Shown here: positions 34,840 through 46,052 of the stretch, piece by piece
Layout of the letters: every line of letters starts with the position of its first letter
Position numbering within the stretch: the first letter of the stretch is position 1
Position numbers and translations under genes: made by a program
Assembly: GCA_011033025.1 (NCBI GenBank)
Contig: WFMF01000410.1
Span: forward strand, 1-64,000
DNA length: 64,000 nt
Reading direction: 5' to 3'
Source: Beroe forskalii
Lineage: Eukaryota; Ctenophora; Nuda; Beroida; Beroidae
Notes under the pieces: generated by a model
Told to the model about the DNA's origin: nothing
The model's database searches: none
What the model saw: only the letters and a program-made list of their open reading frames with translations

Positions 34840-35848
34840 GAATACCTTTACTTTGACCTAGTTAACAAAGTACAGTGAAATTTACTAGATTTTGATCGGA
34901 CACTCCATTAAGTTCGATTATATTTTGAATTTGAATTCAATGGCTATGGCAACATAGGGATCGTTATGGCTTATGTTACGTTAAATCAATGTTTGGGTAA
35001 TTTTTACCCTTCCCCTCGTGTTTCCACATGATAAAAACGTGGTATTTGTAACATTAACATGAAGTGTAATCATTTTAAAATCCTCTCCCCTAGCCGATTA
35101 CGTGATATATGTGAACGATCCCTGATTTTATTGGAATCCAACATGAAGTGTAATCATTTTAAAATCGATTCCCTGATTAGGATATATGTGAATGATCCTG
35201 ATTTTATGCGCATATCACAGTGCGCGCAATTTAATTTCGGTTGAAACTTACGCGTTTTTTATCGATCGATTTATATGAGCATATACTGGGAACGATTAGG
35301 ATGTCAAGCAGCAGCTGCAACCCACACGTGTTTTTTCGAACTATAGCAATTTCTTAATTTTCATGATTTTATAAGATTCAAGAAGTTCTTGATCTTGCTT
35401 TACAAAATTATTTTCTTTGCTTCACCGTGGATCTATTATCTTGTAGCATTTCGCTGAGTGTGGATTATCATGTATTTGTGTATTTGATCATATTTTATAA
35501 AAACTATTTTATGAGACATTATTTAATTTCATGAAGCAAAGCCCCTACCCCGCAAAATAAAACTAAGATAATAAATTTTATTGAGTCTCAACATAATCCT
35601 GGAAAATAACATAATTGATAAGTATTCAAAATAAAATAATTTACATAAAATTCATCAGTTTCGATCAAAGATATTCAATTTTCATAACCGAAAATTTGAA
35701 ATAAATCTTAAAATGTACTTAGAGTACCTTAATGAAATTCAGCTATGCCAAATTATTATTTGATATAAGAAATTTAACTTAAAAGCCATAAAAATAAATT
35801 AGAATGTCTCATTTTGTTACTCGATCAATAATCTAGTTTGTAATGAAT
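34840..35848. other. AT-rich intergenic DNA with a short duplication
   Basis: No gene seen. AACATGAAGTGTAATCATTTTAAAATC occurs twice (about 35056 and 35140), each copy followed by similar sequence ending ATATGTGAA(C/T)GATCC, an ~84-bp imperfect tandem duplication (only key bases given). On the minus strand, an AATAAA (35582-35577) could end the small gene that starts at 36314. Confidence 0.5.
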
Positions 35849-36314
35849 TCAAATTAAAGACCGGTTGCATCTCAATTTCAAATTCAGTGATATCCTTTCC
35901 CTTCTAAGATGCCAATGATCTCTGCACTCTGCTCTCGTTAGGTCGGAATTCACGGATCTTTTGTTCCTATCATTTTTCCAAAACATTCCATTACCAGCTG
36001 GCCCTGAAAGTGAAGCATTTGTCAGCTTTTTTGAAATTTTGTTGAACTTGCTCAAAGTTGCGTACCCCACAAAAACTCAACATGAAGTCATGCGTTACCA
36101 AAAAAATATCCCCAAATTTCGAACCCCCAAAAATTAGATCCCCGGAATTATTTTCCCATGTAAATTTATCTCGTAAGGTATATATAATTGACTTACCGCC
36201 AGCCACGGGTGGCTCTGGCTCTTGCTTCTTTCTTCCCAGCGGGGCGGACTCCAGCTGAATTACCACTGCAATAACAATCAGGACACAAACCAGAGATCCT
36301 CTGTAACCGGGCAT
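35849..36314 (-). CDS. Small secreted protein, possible peptide precursor
   Basis: Two minus-strand exons, 36314-36197 and 36003-35849, joined by a GTAAGT donor and a CTTTCAG acceptor in matching phase, encode about 90 residues. The N-terminus (MPGYRGSLVCVLIVIAVVIQ, then LESA) is a clear signal peptide. After it come a dibasic GRKK, a Gln-led Pro/Gly-rich segment ending GNGMFWKNDRN, a second dibasic KR, and a basic tail with two Cys. Dibasic sites around a short segment after a signal peptide suggest a processed neuropeptide or hormone precursor, with the Gln able to form pyroglutamate. FWKN recalls the FWKT core of somatostatin, but the bracketing cysteines are absent, so I do not claim homology. 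A further 3' exon cannot be excluded because weak donors exist in exon 2. Confidence 0.5.
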
Positions 36315-36997
36315 GATGCTTATTTCGTCCTAATTTAAAAATGTTAGAAATAGTGGGCTGAAATACAACGAATCGTCCATTTTTGCACAGTCAAAAGTGC
36401 ACAATAAAACCCAAAGCAAATACAAATACATTAATTTCCGTGATAATATCATAAGATAGCGTTGAATTTAAAGTTATTTTTAAATCAGAAACTGAAACAA
36501 ATCTATCAATATCGACAAGTGTGAAGTGAGCTAAGATTAAGATCTCGAATAATTCATTATATGCATCAAACATCTGAAATTACAGTTATCAATAGCTATA
36601 AAAACTGCAAAGTAACATTTACCTTCTTTTGATTTAATCTCAACGTACATCTGCAATCTGCATCTTTTTTGAGATAAGATAAGAGAGATAAACGCCATTC
36701 TTGTCGCTTGTAATTGCGATACCACATACGGCCTGGAATCATTGAAATAAACATTACAACCCCTATATTTATTATATTCAAAATGGATCGATTAACTACA
36801 AATACAGCTTTCTTTCAGACCCATTCCCTTTGTTTGGTCTCGTACATTACTCGTCCCCCATTGGGAGTGGGAAACGCATTCTATGCAAGAGGCCATCCAT
36901 AAAGGACGTCCGCAATGAGGGGGGTGTTTGACCAAATGCGGATTTCCGCAGATTATAGAAATTTTAGTCAATTCGACGGTTATTTCACTAAAAAACT
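36315..36997. other. Intergenic or 5'-flanking DNA of the small secreted gene
   Basis: No convincing exon on either strand. It presumably contains the promoter of the minus-strand gene. A CCATTGGGAGTGGG / TGAGGGGGGTG-rich patch occurs at 36858-36930. Confidence 0.4.
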
Positions 36998-37650
36998 GGT
37001 ACCATTGGCAATCGCCATTGGATGCCAACGAAACCATTTTAATGGTGCCAATGGCGCCATTATGATTAAGAAGCGATACCAAAGTCGAGATCAGCATTTA
37101 AAGGAGTTGCACCAATGGTGCCATTGGCAACAATGATGCCAATGGAACATTTTGCACCATTGGTGCCATTGGACATTGTCGTACGATGTATGACCCGCTG
37201 ACGCCAGCATTTATATAGTGGCAATGGTGCCATTGGCACCAATGGAACATTTGGTGCCATTGGACAATGGTGCCATTGGTGGGATTGGTGCCACTGGCAC
37301 TATTGGTGCCATTTCACTAGTGCCAGTGGCACCAATGGTAGCAATGCCAATAGAACCAATAACACCATTGATGCCACTACAATGGTGCCAGTGGCGCAAA
37401 TGGCACCATTGGTACCAATATGTCTAATGGCACCAATGTTGCCAAATGTGTCATATTGGTGATTCTGACGTTAAGGGTGGCAACCATTGTCGACAATGCA
37501 AAATGGCACCATTGGTAGCAATGCCATTGGTGTCAATTTCACCATTGGTGTCAATTTCACCATTGTTACCATTGGCGCAAATGGCACCATTGGTGCCATT
37601 TTAATGGTACCAAGGGCATCATTGTTGCCAATGGCACCATCGCTATTACA
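36998..37650. repeat. Dense GGTGCCATTGG / CCAATGGCACC repeat field
   Basis: Dozens of overlapping copies of ATTGGTGCCA, AATGGCACCA and relatives occur in both orientations with irregular spacing (about 9-18 bp). Because the motif is partly self-complementary, the tract can form many alternative hairpins. A further patch sits at 38285-38330, so the repeat flanks the GC-rich island on both sides. Open frames here are artefacts of the repeat. Confidence 0.8.
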
Positions 37651-38870
37651 TATTAAAAATTGCACCATTATGTTGCGCGGCGTTGACAGACCACTCCGTA
37701 GAGCCAGGGAAGCGCGCGGCTTCCCCATTGGTGACAAACCAGGGGCGTCACATATAAACGTTGCCGCGCCGCGCACTTGGTAACGTCCGTGTACGTAACC
37801 AGGGTCCTGGTTAGGGCAACGCGCGGCGTGTACACACACTTATGTCATATGTGGGCTTAGGGACAGCGGGTCATACCGTGGTGTTTCCACATTGACATAA
37901 AAGACGGCGCGCACTGAGTTTGCTAAACACGTATATCCCTGTGTGGCTCGCGCGGCGCGTACACACACCTATGCGGGCTTAGGAAGCACTGAGTGCGCGC
38001 CATTCCCACCTTGGAGATTTAATGGTGAGAATGGCGCGCACTCAGTGCGCGCCGTATTTATCATGTGGAAACACCACGGATACATCGCGATCGTACGCGT
38101 ACGACCGCGACAAGCATCCAATTGTCTGACGTTGACAGAATTATATTTTCTGAGTGAACCACTCATAGACCAGAAGGCTCTTTTTTATATGGGAGACTAC
38201 CGGTTAGGTGCACCATTGATTTTCCATGTCAATTCCGCCGCGCGCCATTTTTTCCAACACGACCCTCCAAATTTCCGCAAATAGGGATTGGTGCCATTTT
38301 AATGGTGCCAATGGCGGCACCCTTGGTACCCCCTGTTATCGTCGCGATCGCGCGGTGCCGCGGCGCGCTTCAATTCCAATTCCGTAGGGAAGCGCGTGGC
38401 GTGTACACACACCTATGTCATTTGCCCTAACCAGGAAATCATTCCATTTACGCGCACGGTGGGGTTCCGCGCGGCAAACGATCCCGTTTACGCGACACCC
38501 CTGGTTAGGGGTACTTATGTCAAACCTGAAACCCCTAGGAACACCACAATCAGGGTGCAGGTGTTTAGCGCTTGTGGCGTTTACAGACCCTCTCGAAATC
38601 AGCGCCGCGCGCACAATTATTTATTTAGCGGGTTGCACTGCACGTCCGACAACACGAACCAAGACCCTGGTTACGCGCACGGAGTGTGCGGCGCCCCGGC
38701 CCTGGTTAGGGGAACCCTTCGGCAGGCGCGCGCGCGTCCGGGCGTTCCTAAGCCCGTATAGGTGTGTGTACGCGCAACGCAAACTACGGGACACATGGGG
38801 ATTGTTTAGGAAGCACGCCGCCAGTGGGCGCGGCCTATACGTGTTAATAAGTCCGGGCGGAATGAAATAA
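37651..38870. other. GC- and CpG-rich island of unknown nature
   Basis: About 1.2 kb of strongly GC-rich, CpG-rich sequence in an otherwise AT-rich region. It contains recurring motifs in both orientations: CCCTGGTTAGGG variants (near 37807, 38500, 38662, 38699), GTGTACACACAC(C/T)TATG (37828, 37958, 38398, inverse near 38760) and CGCGCGGC. A strong inverted repeat, CACTGAGTGCGCGCCATTC / GAATGGCGCGCACTCAGTG, lies at about 37987-38049. The open frames are Arg-rich shadows with no recognisable domain. It could be an unmethylated CpG island, a GC-rich mobile element or a satellite fragment; none is proven. Confidence 0.6.
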
Positions 38871-39766
38871 TGGTCAGACAACGTCTGACAACATAAACTC
38901 ATATGCTATAGATAAATCACTTTATTTTTTGAAAAATGTGAATGTAAGTTAAGATTATTTCTGTTAGTACAACAATAAAACAACTGCACTGATTAAATTT
39001 TATTTTGTTATAAATTCAAGGAACTAAAATTTTGAGTCAGTTAAGGTTGTTATTCACATCCTATATTGCAATATTCACAAATGTCATCTTGAAGTCAGTT
39101 GTCCAGTTTTATGATAATCTACTAATACGACTTAGACTAGAGATATAATCTTAAAGATCGACAGTTCTGTTACTGTAAAGTGCTATGTACAAAAAATTTA
39201 AAAAAATCTCAAGTACTACATCTTTGAAGTGATTGATCATTTCAGTGAAACACAAAAATTCTCAAATATGAAATCAAACCCATACACTTTGCACCGCTAT
39301 TCAACTGTCAGTTTCGAGATAAAATATCTCTTCTTCAGGAACTCCACAAAGTGTGACACAACATTCTGAGATTATGATGGTATGGTGATATGGAAATGTG
39401 AAAACCATTCAAAGTACTACATCATTTTTCAAATAATTAGAACTACTATTCTCCATGATAGTCAATAACAGCAATTGAAACTCAGTTATTTATTTTATGG
39501 TTCTTTGTACAATTTTAAGATGAAAATATCTAAAATTTTCCTTTTGACAATTCTATTTCCTTTTGACAATTCTATAGCATCTAGTAGGATTAAATATTTG
39601 TGTTTTGGCTTGACTATCTGTGTAATACTTTCATATCATGTTTTTTGACTTCTTACTTTTGACTTTGTTTTATTTACCTATTTTCATTGGGCTCACAGTG
39701 AAGAGCTGGTTATAGATACCTAAAAACCTAATTACCCCACATTGATTTTACTTCTTTCCTATAGCA
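38871..39766. other. AT-rich DNA upstream of the zinc-finger gene
   Basis: Nothing recognisable. There is an abrupt return to low GC after the island. It probably includes the promoter and 5' UTR of the following gene. Confidence 0.4.
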
Positions 39767-42700
39767 ATGGGTAATGCTGCTGCAGTTCTTTCAAACAGAA
39801 ATTTTGGAGATGGTGAGTATCATGACAAATATGTTATACCATGTATTAATTCCTCCTTGAATTAATAGTCAGACAATGAAATGAAATTCTTACATAGTCA
39901 AAGCTTGAAATCATTTACCATGCTCATAAGATGGTGCAGAGTGTACACCATCTAGATTCATTCTTATAACAATATAATAGTCAGTATGGGTTTTCAAACA
40001 TGCTCTACTCTTCATTCAGCTCACTAAGAAAACTTTGTTCAAGATATCAACCTGCAGAACTTGCTCTTCTAATAAGACAATCTTCTAATCTTCTAATAAG
40101 ATTATGTTCTAGGGAATATAAAGAAAGATGGTTCTAATTCTGACAAGCAAATCTGTAAATCCTCATTGCAACAATCTGAGTGGGACAAATATCTCAGGTA
40201 AAATATTTAATACGCAATATTCAATTGACATTGAAGAAATTTAGTTTGTTTGCAAACCCACTTGGGGAACCACTAAGGGCTTTTCATTTCAATTTTAAAC
40301 TGACCAATTTTAAACTCAACAATAAAATTTCAGGAGATACACACTAAAGATGCAGAAGGCAAAAAAGTGCATGCACTGTTTCATGGAGTTCAAAACTATC
40401 AGTAGCTTTGCATCTCACCTTGCAAACAATCACCAGCCAACTGTTTCATTCTCTACTTCCTCTATTGACAGTAAATCTGGTGAACCCATATGTGTTGATT
40501 GTAGGAAAGGATTTTCTTCTATAAAGTTGTTGCAGCAGCATCTTAAAGAACCATGTAAAATGTACTGGGCAAAAGAAGACCCTTGTAGTGCTGTAAGTTT
40601 TGTCTTCTTTGTACCCATTCTGATTTCAGAGTAGGGTTAATGTTTTGAGTTCTATTCAGGCATTTGGAATTATGATAAATTTCTGGTAACAATCTTGAAA
40701 TATCTGAATTCTGAATTCAACTTGATTGTGATAAATAGTACTCATACATACATGTATTGCATCATAACAGATATACTACTCTTCTTACCATGCCTATAGG
40801 TAGTTCTATGGAACATAGAATAGGTTCACAATGAATTGATTATGAAATTGACCAATGTTTGTTGTGTATAATAGATAAAAAATAATTGTGAAAATAATGA
40901 TAATTTATTGAAAATTTCTAATAGGTAATAAATCTAATTGAAACATCCTTCAGCAATCATCTAAGATCAAAAAGAAGACTCCAAATCGATCAAAATCAAA
41001 GATGAAGGTGACATCTGCAAGGCAGAAGTCTGTTAAAAGCAAAATAGAAAATTCTAAAAGCAATCAATTGGCACCAGCTGATCCTGATGTTTCCTCAAGT
41101 GCTAAAGGGGTTTCAGTTAATTCCAAGGCATCTGTTTCAAGTACAAATGCATCAGCTCAAAAGCAACTGTGTGAGGCCAGCAATATTAATTCCTTTGTAA
41201 CTGGCTCACTCACTCAGAAATCAAAATTAAATGTGGGCAAACATGATCAGTTTGTAAAAAATAAAGTTGGTTTATCAGAGCAAAGTTTCCCCTGGGCTTT
41301 TCAAGTGGATAATGATGCTGCAGCTACAGGATGTATACGCAATAATCTTGAATGTCCACAAAACCTGGGTGGTTTGAAAAGAACTATGTCCAAAACAAGT
41401 ATTGGGAAAGGTGACCAATCTAAAAAACAAAAATGCAGTTCAAAGCAACTTCCAACAAACACTATCAGTAATACAAATGTTTCAAGTCCCTCTTTTCTAT
41501 CTACTACAAACAAAAAGTCAGTTAAAACAATCAACTCAGGATCCTGCATTCGGCAGTTTTCACGCCCAATCATACCTTCACCTTCCTCAATAAACACTCC
41601 AAACCCAAAACCTGTGCAGCTTGTGCCAACTGGAAAAGTGAAGCCAAAGGTTAAATCAACAAACAATGCTACTAAAGGTAAAAGTAAATATCAGTGCAAG
41701 GGCTACAGTGGAAGAACTTTCAGTAGTAGAAGCCTTGGATTGTGTGATTTTGACAAAATAAAGACAACAGCAAGGACACGAAATATGGTTAGCTGTTCTA
41801 GAAGTCTTCAAGACTTACAAATATCACCTAAAGAAGAAGTTATTATCAGTAAAATTGAAAGGAGAATACCAACAGTGAATCCCAACAGTGAAACTACATC
41901 AGATGCCACCCCTATTCAAAAGCCCAATAAACCTCTCCCTTTGTTTCCTGAAGAAAAAGCAGCTGTATGTAATGGAAATCCAGTGACTCATTTGACTGAA
42001 GGATCTTCCTCTGCTACCAATACCAGTGATTTGAAAAATGGAGTCAATAATGAAGTTAAGAGCATTTTGATACTGAAAGTTATGCCTATTGTAAGTTCTA
42101 GATTTAGTTTTGCTAAATTGAATTGTTATGCATCTATCTAAACTTTAATTCTCTGAGTATACTTTCATAAATTCCATGTTCACTGATTACTGAAGAATTG
42201 CTTCGATTCCTTGACAGTATCTATGTTCCCCTATTACTTTAACCATTTGGTAGATAGGAGCTGGGTATTATATTTCAGCTACTTTTGAATTTTTCATCGA
42301 ACATGTCAGCCCCTTGAAACTTCTTAATCCAGGTTCAACCGACATCAGACAATACAGTAAGTCAGCCTGTTGCTTCTCCCCAAGCACCACAAAAGATTCA
42401 GCCCAAGCCAAAGGTTGTACTCCAGAATAATACTCCTAAGTCTCTTCTTGTATTGAAAGTTCCTGACTGCAAAGGTAAGATAGTTTTTATTTGATGATGC
42501 TCGATTCAAAATTCAACTGATTGAATCTTTTTAACAACTGATTTAATTGATTAAATTTTGATCTGTGCATGCAAATCAATTTTATTCCATCTTGATCATG
42601 AGTTACTTATTTCAGGTAACCAACTACCATCTAAATCCACAAGTGAAAAAGTTTTGTTTGATAGCAAACCTGGAATAAAAGCTACAAAAACGTATGGACA

Positions 42701-42770
42701 GACTCATGGGAAGAAACGAAAACCTGCTATTGATCCAACGGATAATGAAAAAATTGACATTGTGAAGTGA
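39767..42770 (+). CDS. C2H2-type zinc-finger protein, otherwise unrecognised
   Basis: Six exons in matching phase: 39767-39812, 40113-40197, 40334-40592, 40954-42090, 42333-42474 and 42616-42770, about 607 residues. Exon 3 carries two fingers: CMHCFMEFKTISSFASHLAN followed by NH (C-x2-C-x12-H-x4-H), and a second, CVDCRKGFSSIKLLQQHLKE, ending in C (C2HC). The rest is long, Ser/Lys/Asn-rich and probably disordered, with two related short motifs, ILILKVMP (end of exon 4) and LLVLKVPD (end of exon 5), and a basic end with GKKRKP. The N-terminus MGNAAAVLS fits an N-myristoylation site, which would be odd for a nuclear factor. Intact splice structure supports a real gene, but I know no orthologue. 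It may bind nucleic acid; function is not assigned. Confidence 0.7.
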
Positions 42771-44195
42771 GGAAAATACTATCCAGCACCGTGATCTGAA
42801 AAGTCAAAATTATTAGCAAAATGCTTGTGCTAAGAAGTGTGTTTGATCTGTAGAGCTGCAAGAGACTGAAGAAGTTGCTTCCTTGCAATAGACTGCTTTG
42901 GGTTTTAGTTTCTTAAATCTTATATAAAAGTTGATATCTTTTGCATATGAACATCTGAAATGTTTCAGTTGCTTTGGATTGGATTATTTGATCAATGCTT
43001 TGATGTTTTATTGAATACTGTTTTGCATTCAGCTGTATTTCGTTAATTGACAGCTGTGAACTTTTTATGGAGCTACCGAAATATCATGACTGACTTGGAC
43101 TCAATAATGATGCTGATTATTGATTTAACTTCTTAACTTGTTTGCTTGATTGTGTTATTGAGAGAATGCACTCTGATGAGAGCAAAGATCCAGATGGTAA
43201 TGATGTGTCAATTTATCCGGTTCCAAACAATTTTTATGCCATGGTCTACCATTTTATCGATGTAGGAATTGAAATGAAATATTTCCTCATTCCAAATTGA
43301 AGCCCTATTAAATCTTATTGAAAGGAGGTAAAAATCATTCTAAATTTCACACTTCATATTTCACACTCTAAATTTCACACTCTATTATTGTCCTAATAAT
43401 TAATAAAGTAATAATATCAATTATCATCAAATAACTAAGTACTAATATAGTAAACATTATCTAGATTTCCTTATAGATGAATAGGTGTGAATCAACTGAA
43501 TTTCGAGATTGCCTACTGTAGATTTGTGTTTTGCTCTGATATGCTCGAATGAAAACAGAGATTTCATATGTATTGTGCTTGACTCTGGTCTAGTATTCCT
43601 AAAAGCATTGATATTAATCTGTAATAAGGCAATATTTTCATATTATCATCAAAAGCATCCATGATTTACAGTAGGTAGATACAGTAATCAAGTTAAAATT
43701 AGGTAGTACATATAGTGCAAAATAGTTCCTTGATCTTCTGCATTTTATACCTAAGACTTGGATTGTGAGTCTCTTTCTGGATTGCTTATGTCAAAAGGTT
43801 GTTGTTCTGTTGTGGTGTGACAACAAGACGTGATGTTGAAGATATATTATAATTTTCTGTATATTTTTCATTTACTGATGTTCGTTATTTTCATTGTGGT
43901 ATCATAGATGATTGTTTTTCATTGCTTTCAATGCTGAATCATATTATCATTAACATAATTCATAATTTGGGCAATGCTTCTAATGCTTCATGCTAAATTT
44001 AATACTTACAATGTTCTATAGGACATTGTAAGTATACTTACAATGTACTATAGAACATTTTAAGTATAGTCTTCCTCAGCTGTAGCATTGATGAATTATA
44101 TAATGAACCAACATGATGATATATCAATTCTGTAACAATTAACTTGTTAATGTCTAATTCATTACCATCCCATCAGGGCTAGGCCAAAGCATTAA
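42771..44195. other. 3' UTR and intergenic DNA before the tetraspanin
   Basis: AT-rich, with no coding exon. A candidate AATAAA lies at 43402-43407 for the zinc-finger gene. At about 44006-44069 the sequence CTTACAATGT...ACATTGTAAG and a second, diverged copy form adjacent inverted repeats. Confidence 0.45.
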
Positions 44196-45044
44196 ATGGG
44201 ATGTAAAGGCTGTTCCAAGTTCATACTGATATGTGTAAATGTGTTGACCATCATCAGTGGAGTTGGTATAGCTGCAGCAGGCATTATCGTTGTGGTTAAT
44301 GATCATCAGTACATTTCTGAAATTTCTTACTATAGCACCAGCTTAAATGCTCCATGTGGTATTACCATAGTTGTGGGATTATTGGCAGCCATGTTTGGTA
44401 CTTTTGGTGTCTACTCGGCATTTAGTGGTCGAACTGTCTGCTTGAACTGTTACTTCTACATGGTTTTTGCACTCTTGCTGATTGAGGTAGCTGCTGTTAT
44501 TGGTATAGGAATAGAAAAGGATACCGTCACAAATGAAATTCTGAATGTTGTTGATGATATTTTTGAGAGATTCAACAGAGATGAAACATCAGAAGTGGAG
44601 ATGGCAGTTGTGTCCATAACTCAGCTTGCTTTTCGTTGCTGTGGGTTTGGGGGTGATTCCCGTTATTGGACACTCTGGGACGACACCAACTCAGTTCCAG
44701 CATCATGTTGTGGCTCTCGGGCTGATCCTCATAGTCCTGCTTACTTTTGCAAGAGATGGGATCTAGATCCTAACCACGATGTTTCCTGTCGAGAACCTTT
44801 CCAAACCTTTATGGAAATCAGCATCTGGACCTTCATTGGTATCTTTATCTTCTTCATTCTGCTCAACATTTGGCTGATGTTTTCTGCAAGGTACCTGAGG
44901 AAGCACATTCGAGAGGAGGAGGAGTATGTTTACACTCGATATGATGACCACCCTGATGAATATGAAGCTTCAAGTGTTTACACTGGCAAGACTATGAACA
45001 CTGATAAGACCTATGAGACGGGATTTAATTCCACATGGCTCTGA
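44196..45044 (+). CDS. Tetraspanin, single exon
   Basis: A 282-residue four-span membrane protein that would organise tetraspanin-enriched microdomains at the plasma membrane or endosomes. Membrane segments lie at about residues 10-33, 55-78, 84-106 and 208-232. The large extracellular loop between spans 3 and 4 has the hallmark CCG (148-150) and four further cysteines (171, 172, 185, 198), the standard six-cysteine pattern. Short Cys near the N-terminus (C3, C6) and near C82 and C85 could be palmitoylated. The C-terminal tail is acidic and Tyr-rich (YTRYDDHPDEYE). The small extracellular loop is short, as usual. It is intronless, unlike most animal tetraspanins; intron loss or retrocopying are possible. 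I cannot tie it to a named vertebrate subfamily. Confidence 0.9.
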   Translation: MGCKGCSKFILICVNVLTIISGVGIAAAGIIVVVNDHQYISEISYYSTSLNAPCGITIVVGLLAAMFGTFGVYSAFSGRTVCLNCYFYMVFALLLIEVAAVIGIGIEKDTVTNEILNVVDDIFERFNRDETSEVEMAVVSITQLAFRCCGFGGDSRYWTLWDDTNSVPASCCGSRADPHSPAYFCKRWDLDPNHDVSCREPFQTFMEISIWTFIGIFIFFILLNIWLMFSARYLRKHIREEEEYVYTRYDDHPDEYEASSVYTGKTMNTDKTYETGFNSTWL

Positions 45045-46052
45045 GAACTTTTGCTTATTTTGCCTATTTGCTTCTGAAATATTCCTGAGCATATATAATT
45101 TTGATGATCAGATTCAAATTGTAAAATATACTTCTTATTTTATTTTTAGTTAACAGCATACATTTTCTATATATTATATGCAGATTGGAGTGACTTATCA
45201 ATATATTACAGATGTTATGCATAGAACATGGATCAAAATAATTCCAGTTGGTATTAGAAATGATATATTTCACAATAACATACTAGGTATACTGTTATCA
45301 AGATTCAAGGTATTATGATATTGTAGTATTATCTATTTTTATAAATTTTATTGAATTTGAAGTATTAATTATGATATCAACCAACTTATGATTGCTTTGT
45401 AGGCAATAAGAGGCACTCATGTTAATTGTTAGTTCTGGCTAAGCCATGAATTCAACTTTTCTAGAATTTTTCAGATATCTATTGAAATATCGAGTTGTGT
45501 GATTCATTGCTTGTGTGGTTTCATATGGATAGTTGAGTTCTTTTGAGTGGATATGAGGAGAGGACGATTTGCATTCAAAAACCTTAAGTTGAAAGATTCC
45601 ATGACCTGTGGTCAATTTGAAAATACGATTGTTTATTTTTTCTGTTTGACTTTGAGTTCAGATCTATTCAGATTATTTCTTCTTATTTGCTACCTAACTT
45701 AAAACTACTTAGCATTAAATTGTTCAGAGTATGTTATTTTATTGGTTGATTCTGTCAAAATTTTTGAGAACGAATTTATAAATATATTAATCATGTATGA
45801 TATCAAATTCTTGGTTCCAAATGAATTTTCATTGCTTGCATGAATATTAATCGAATTCATATGTCAAATAAGTCAATCATTACTAAGTCATTCACTAAGG
45901 CCTCAAATATGTTGCATGTATCTTGATTTTAAATTCAAAATGACTTGCCAACAATGATAAGCAATTACTTTAGTCCTACTAAGAATTACAAAACTAAAAA
46001 AGATAAAAGTTATCAATCATTTCAATTAGATTCGTTTTGATAGGCTAGAGCT
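45045..46052. other. Tetraspanin 3' UTR and intergenic DNA
   Basis: AT-rich; no exon, repeat or strong signal recognised. Confidence 0.4.

Noticed and set aside
37943-38870. Several long open frames in the GC-rich island
   Set aside because: High GC makes stop codons rare; translations are Arg/Ala/Pro-rich on both strands with no domain, splice support or clear start.
36998-38870. GC island as a viral insertion
   Set aside because: No polymerase, integrase, capsid or other viral protein can be recognised in any frame.
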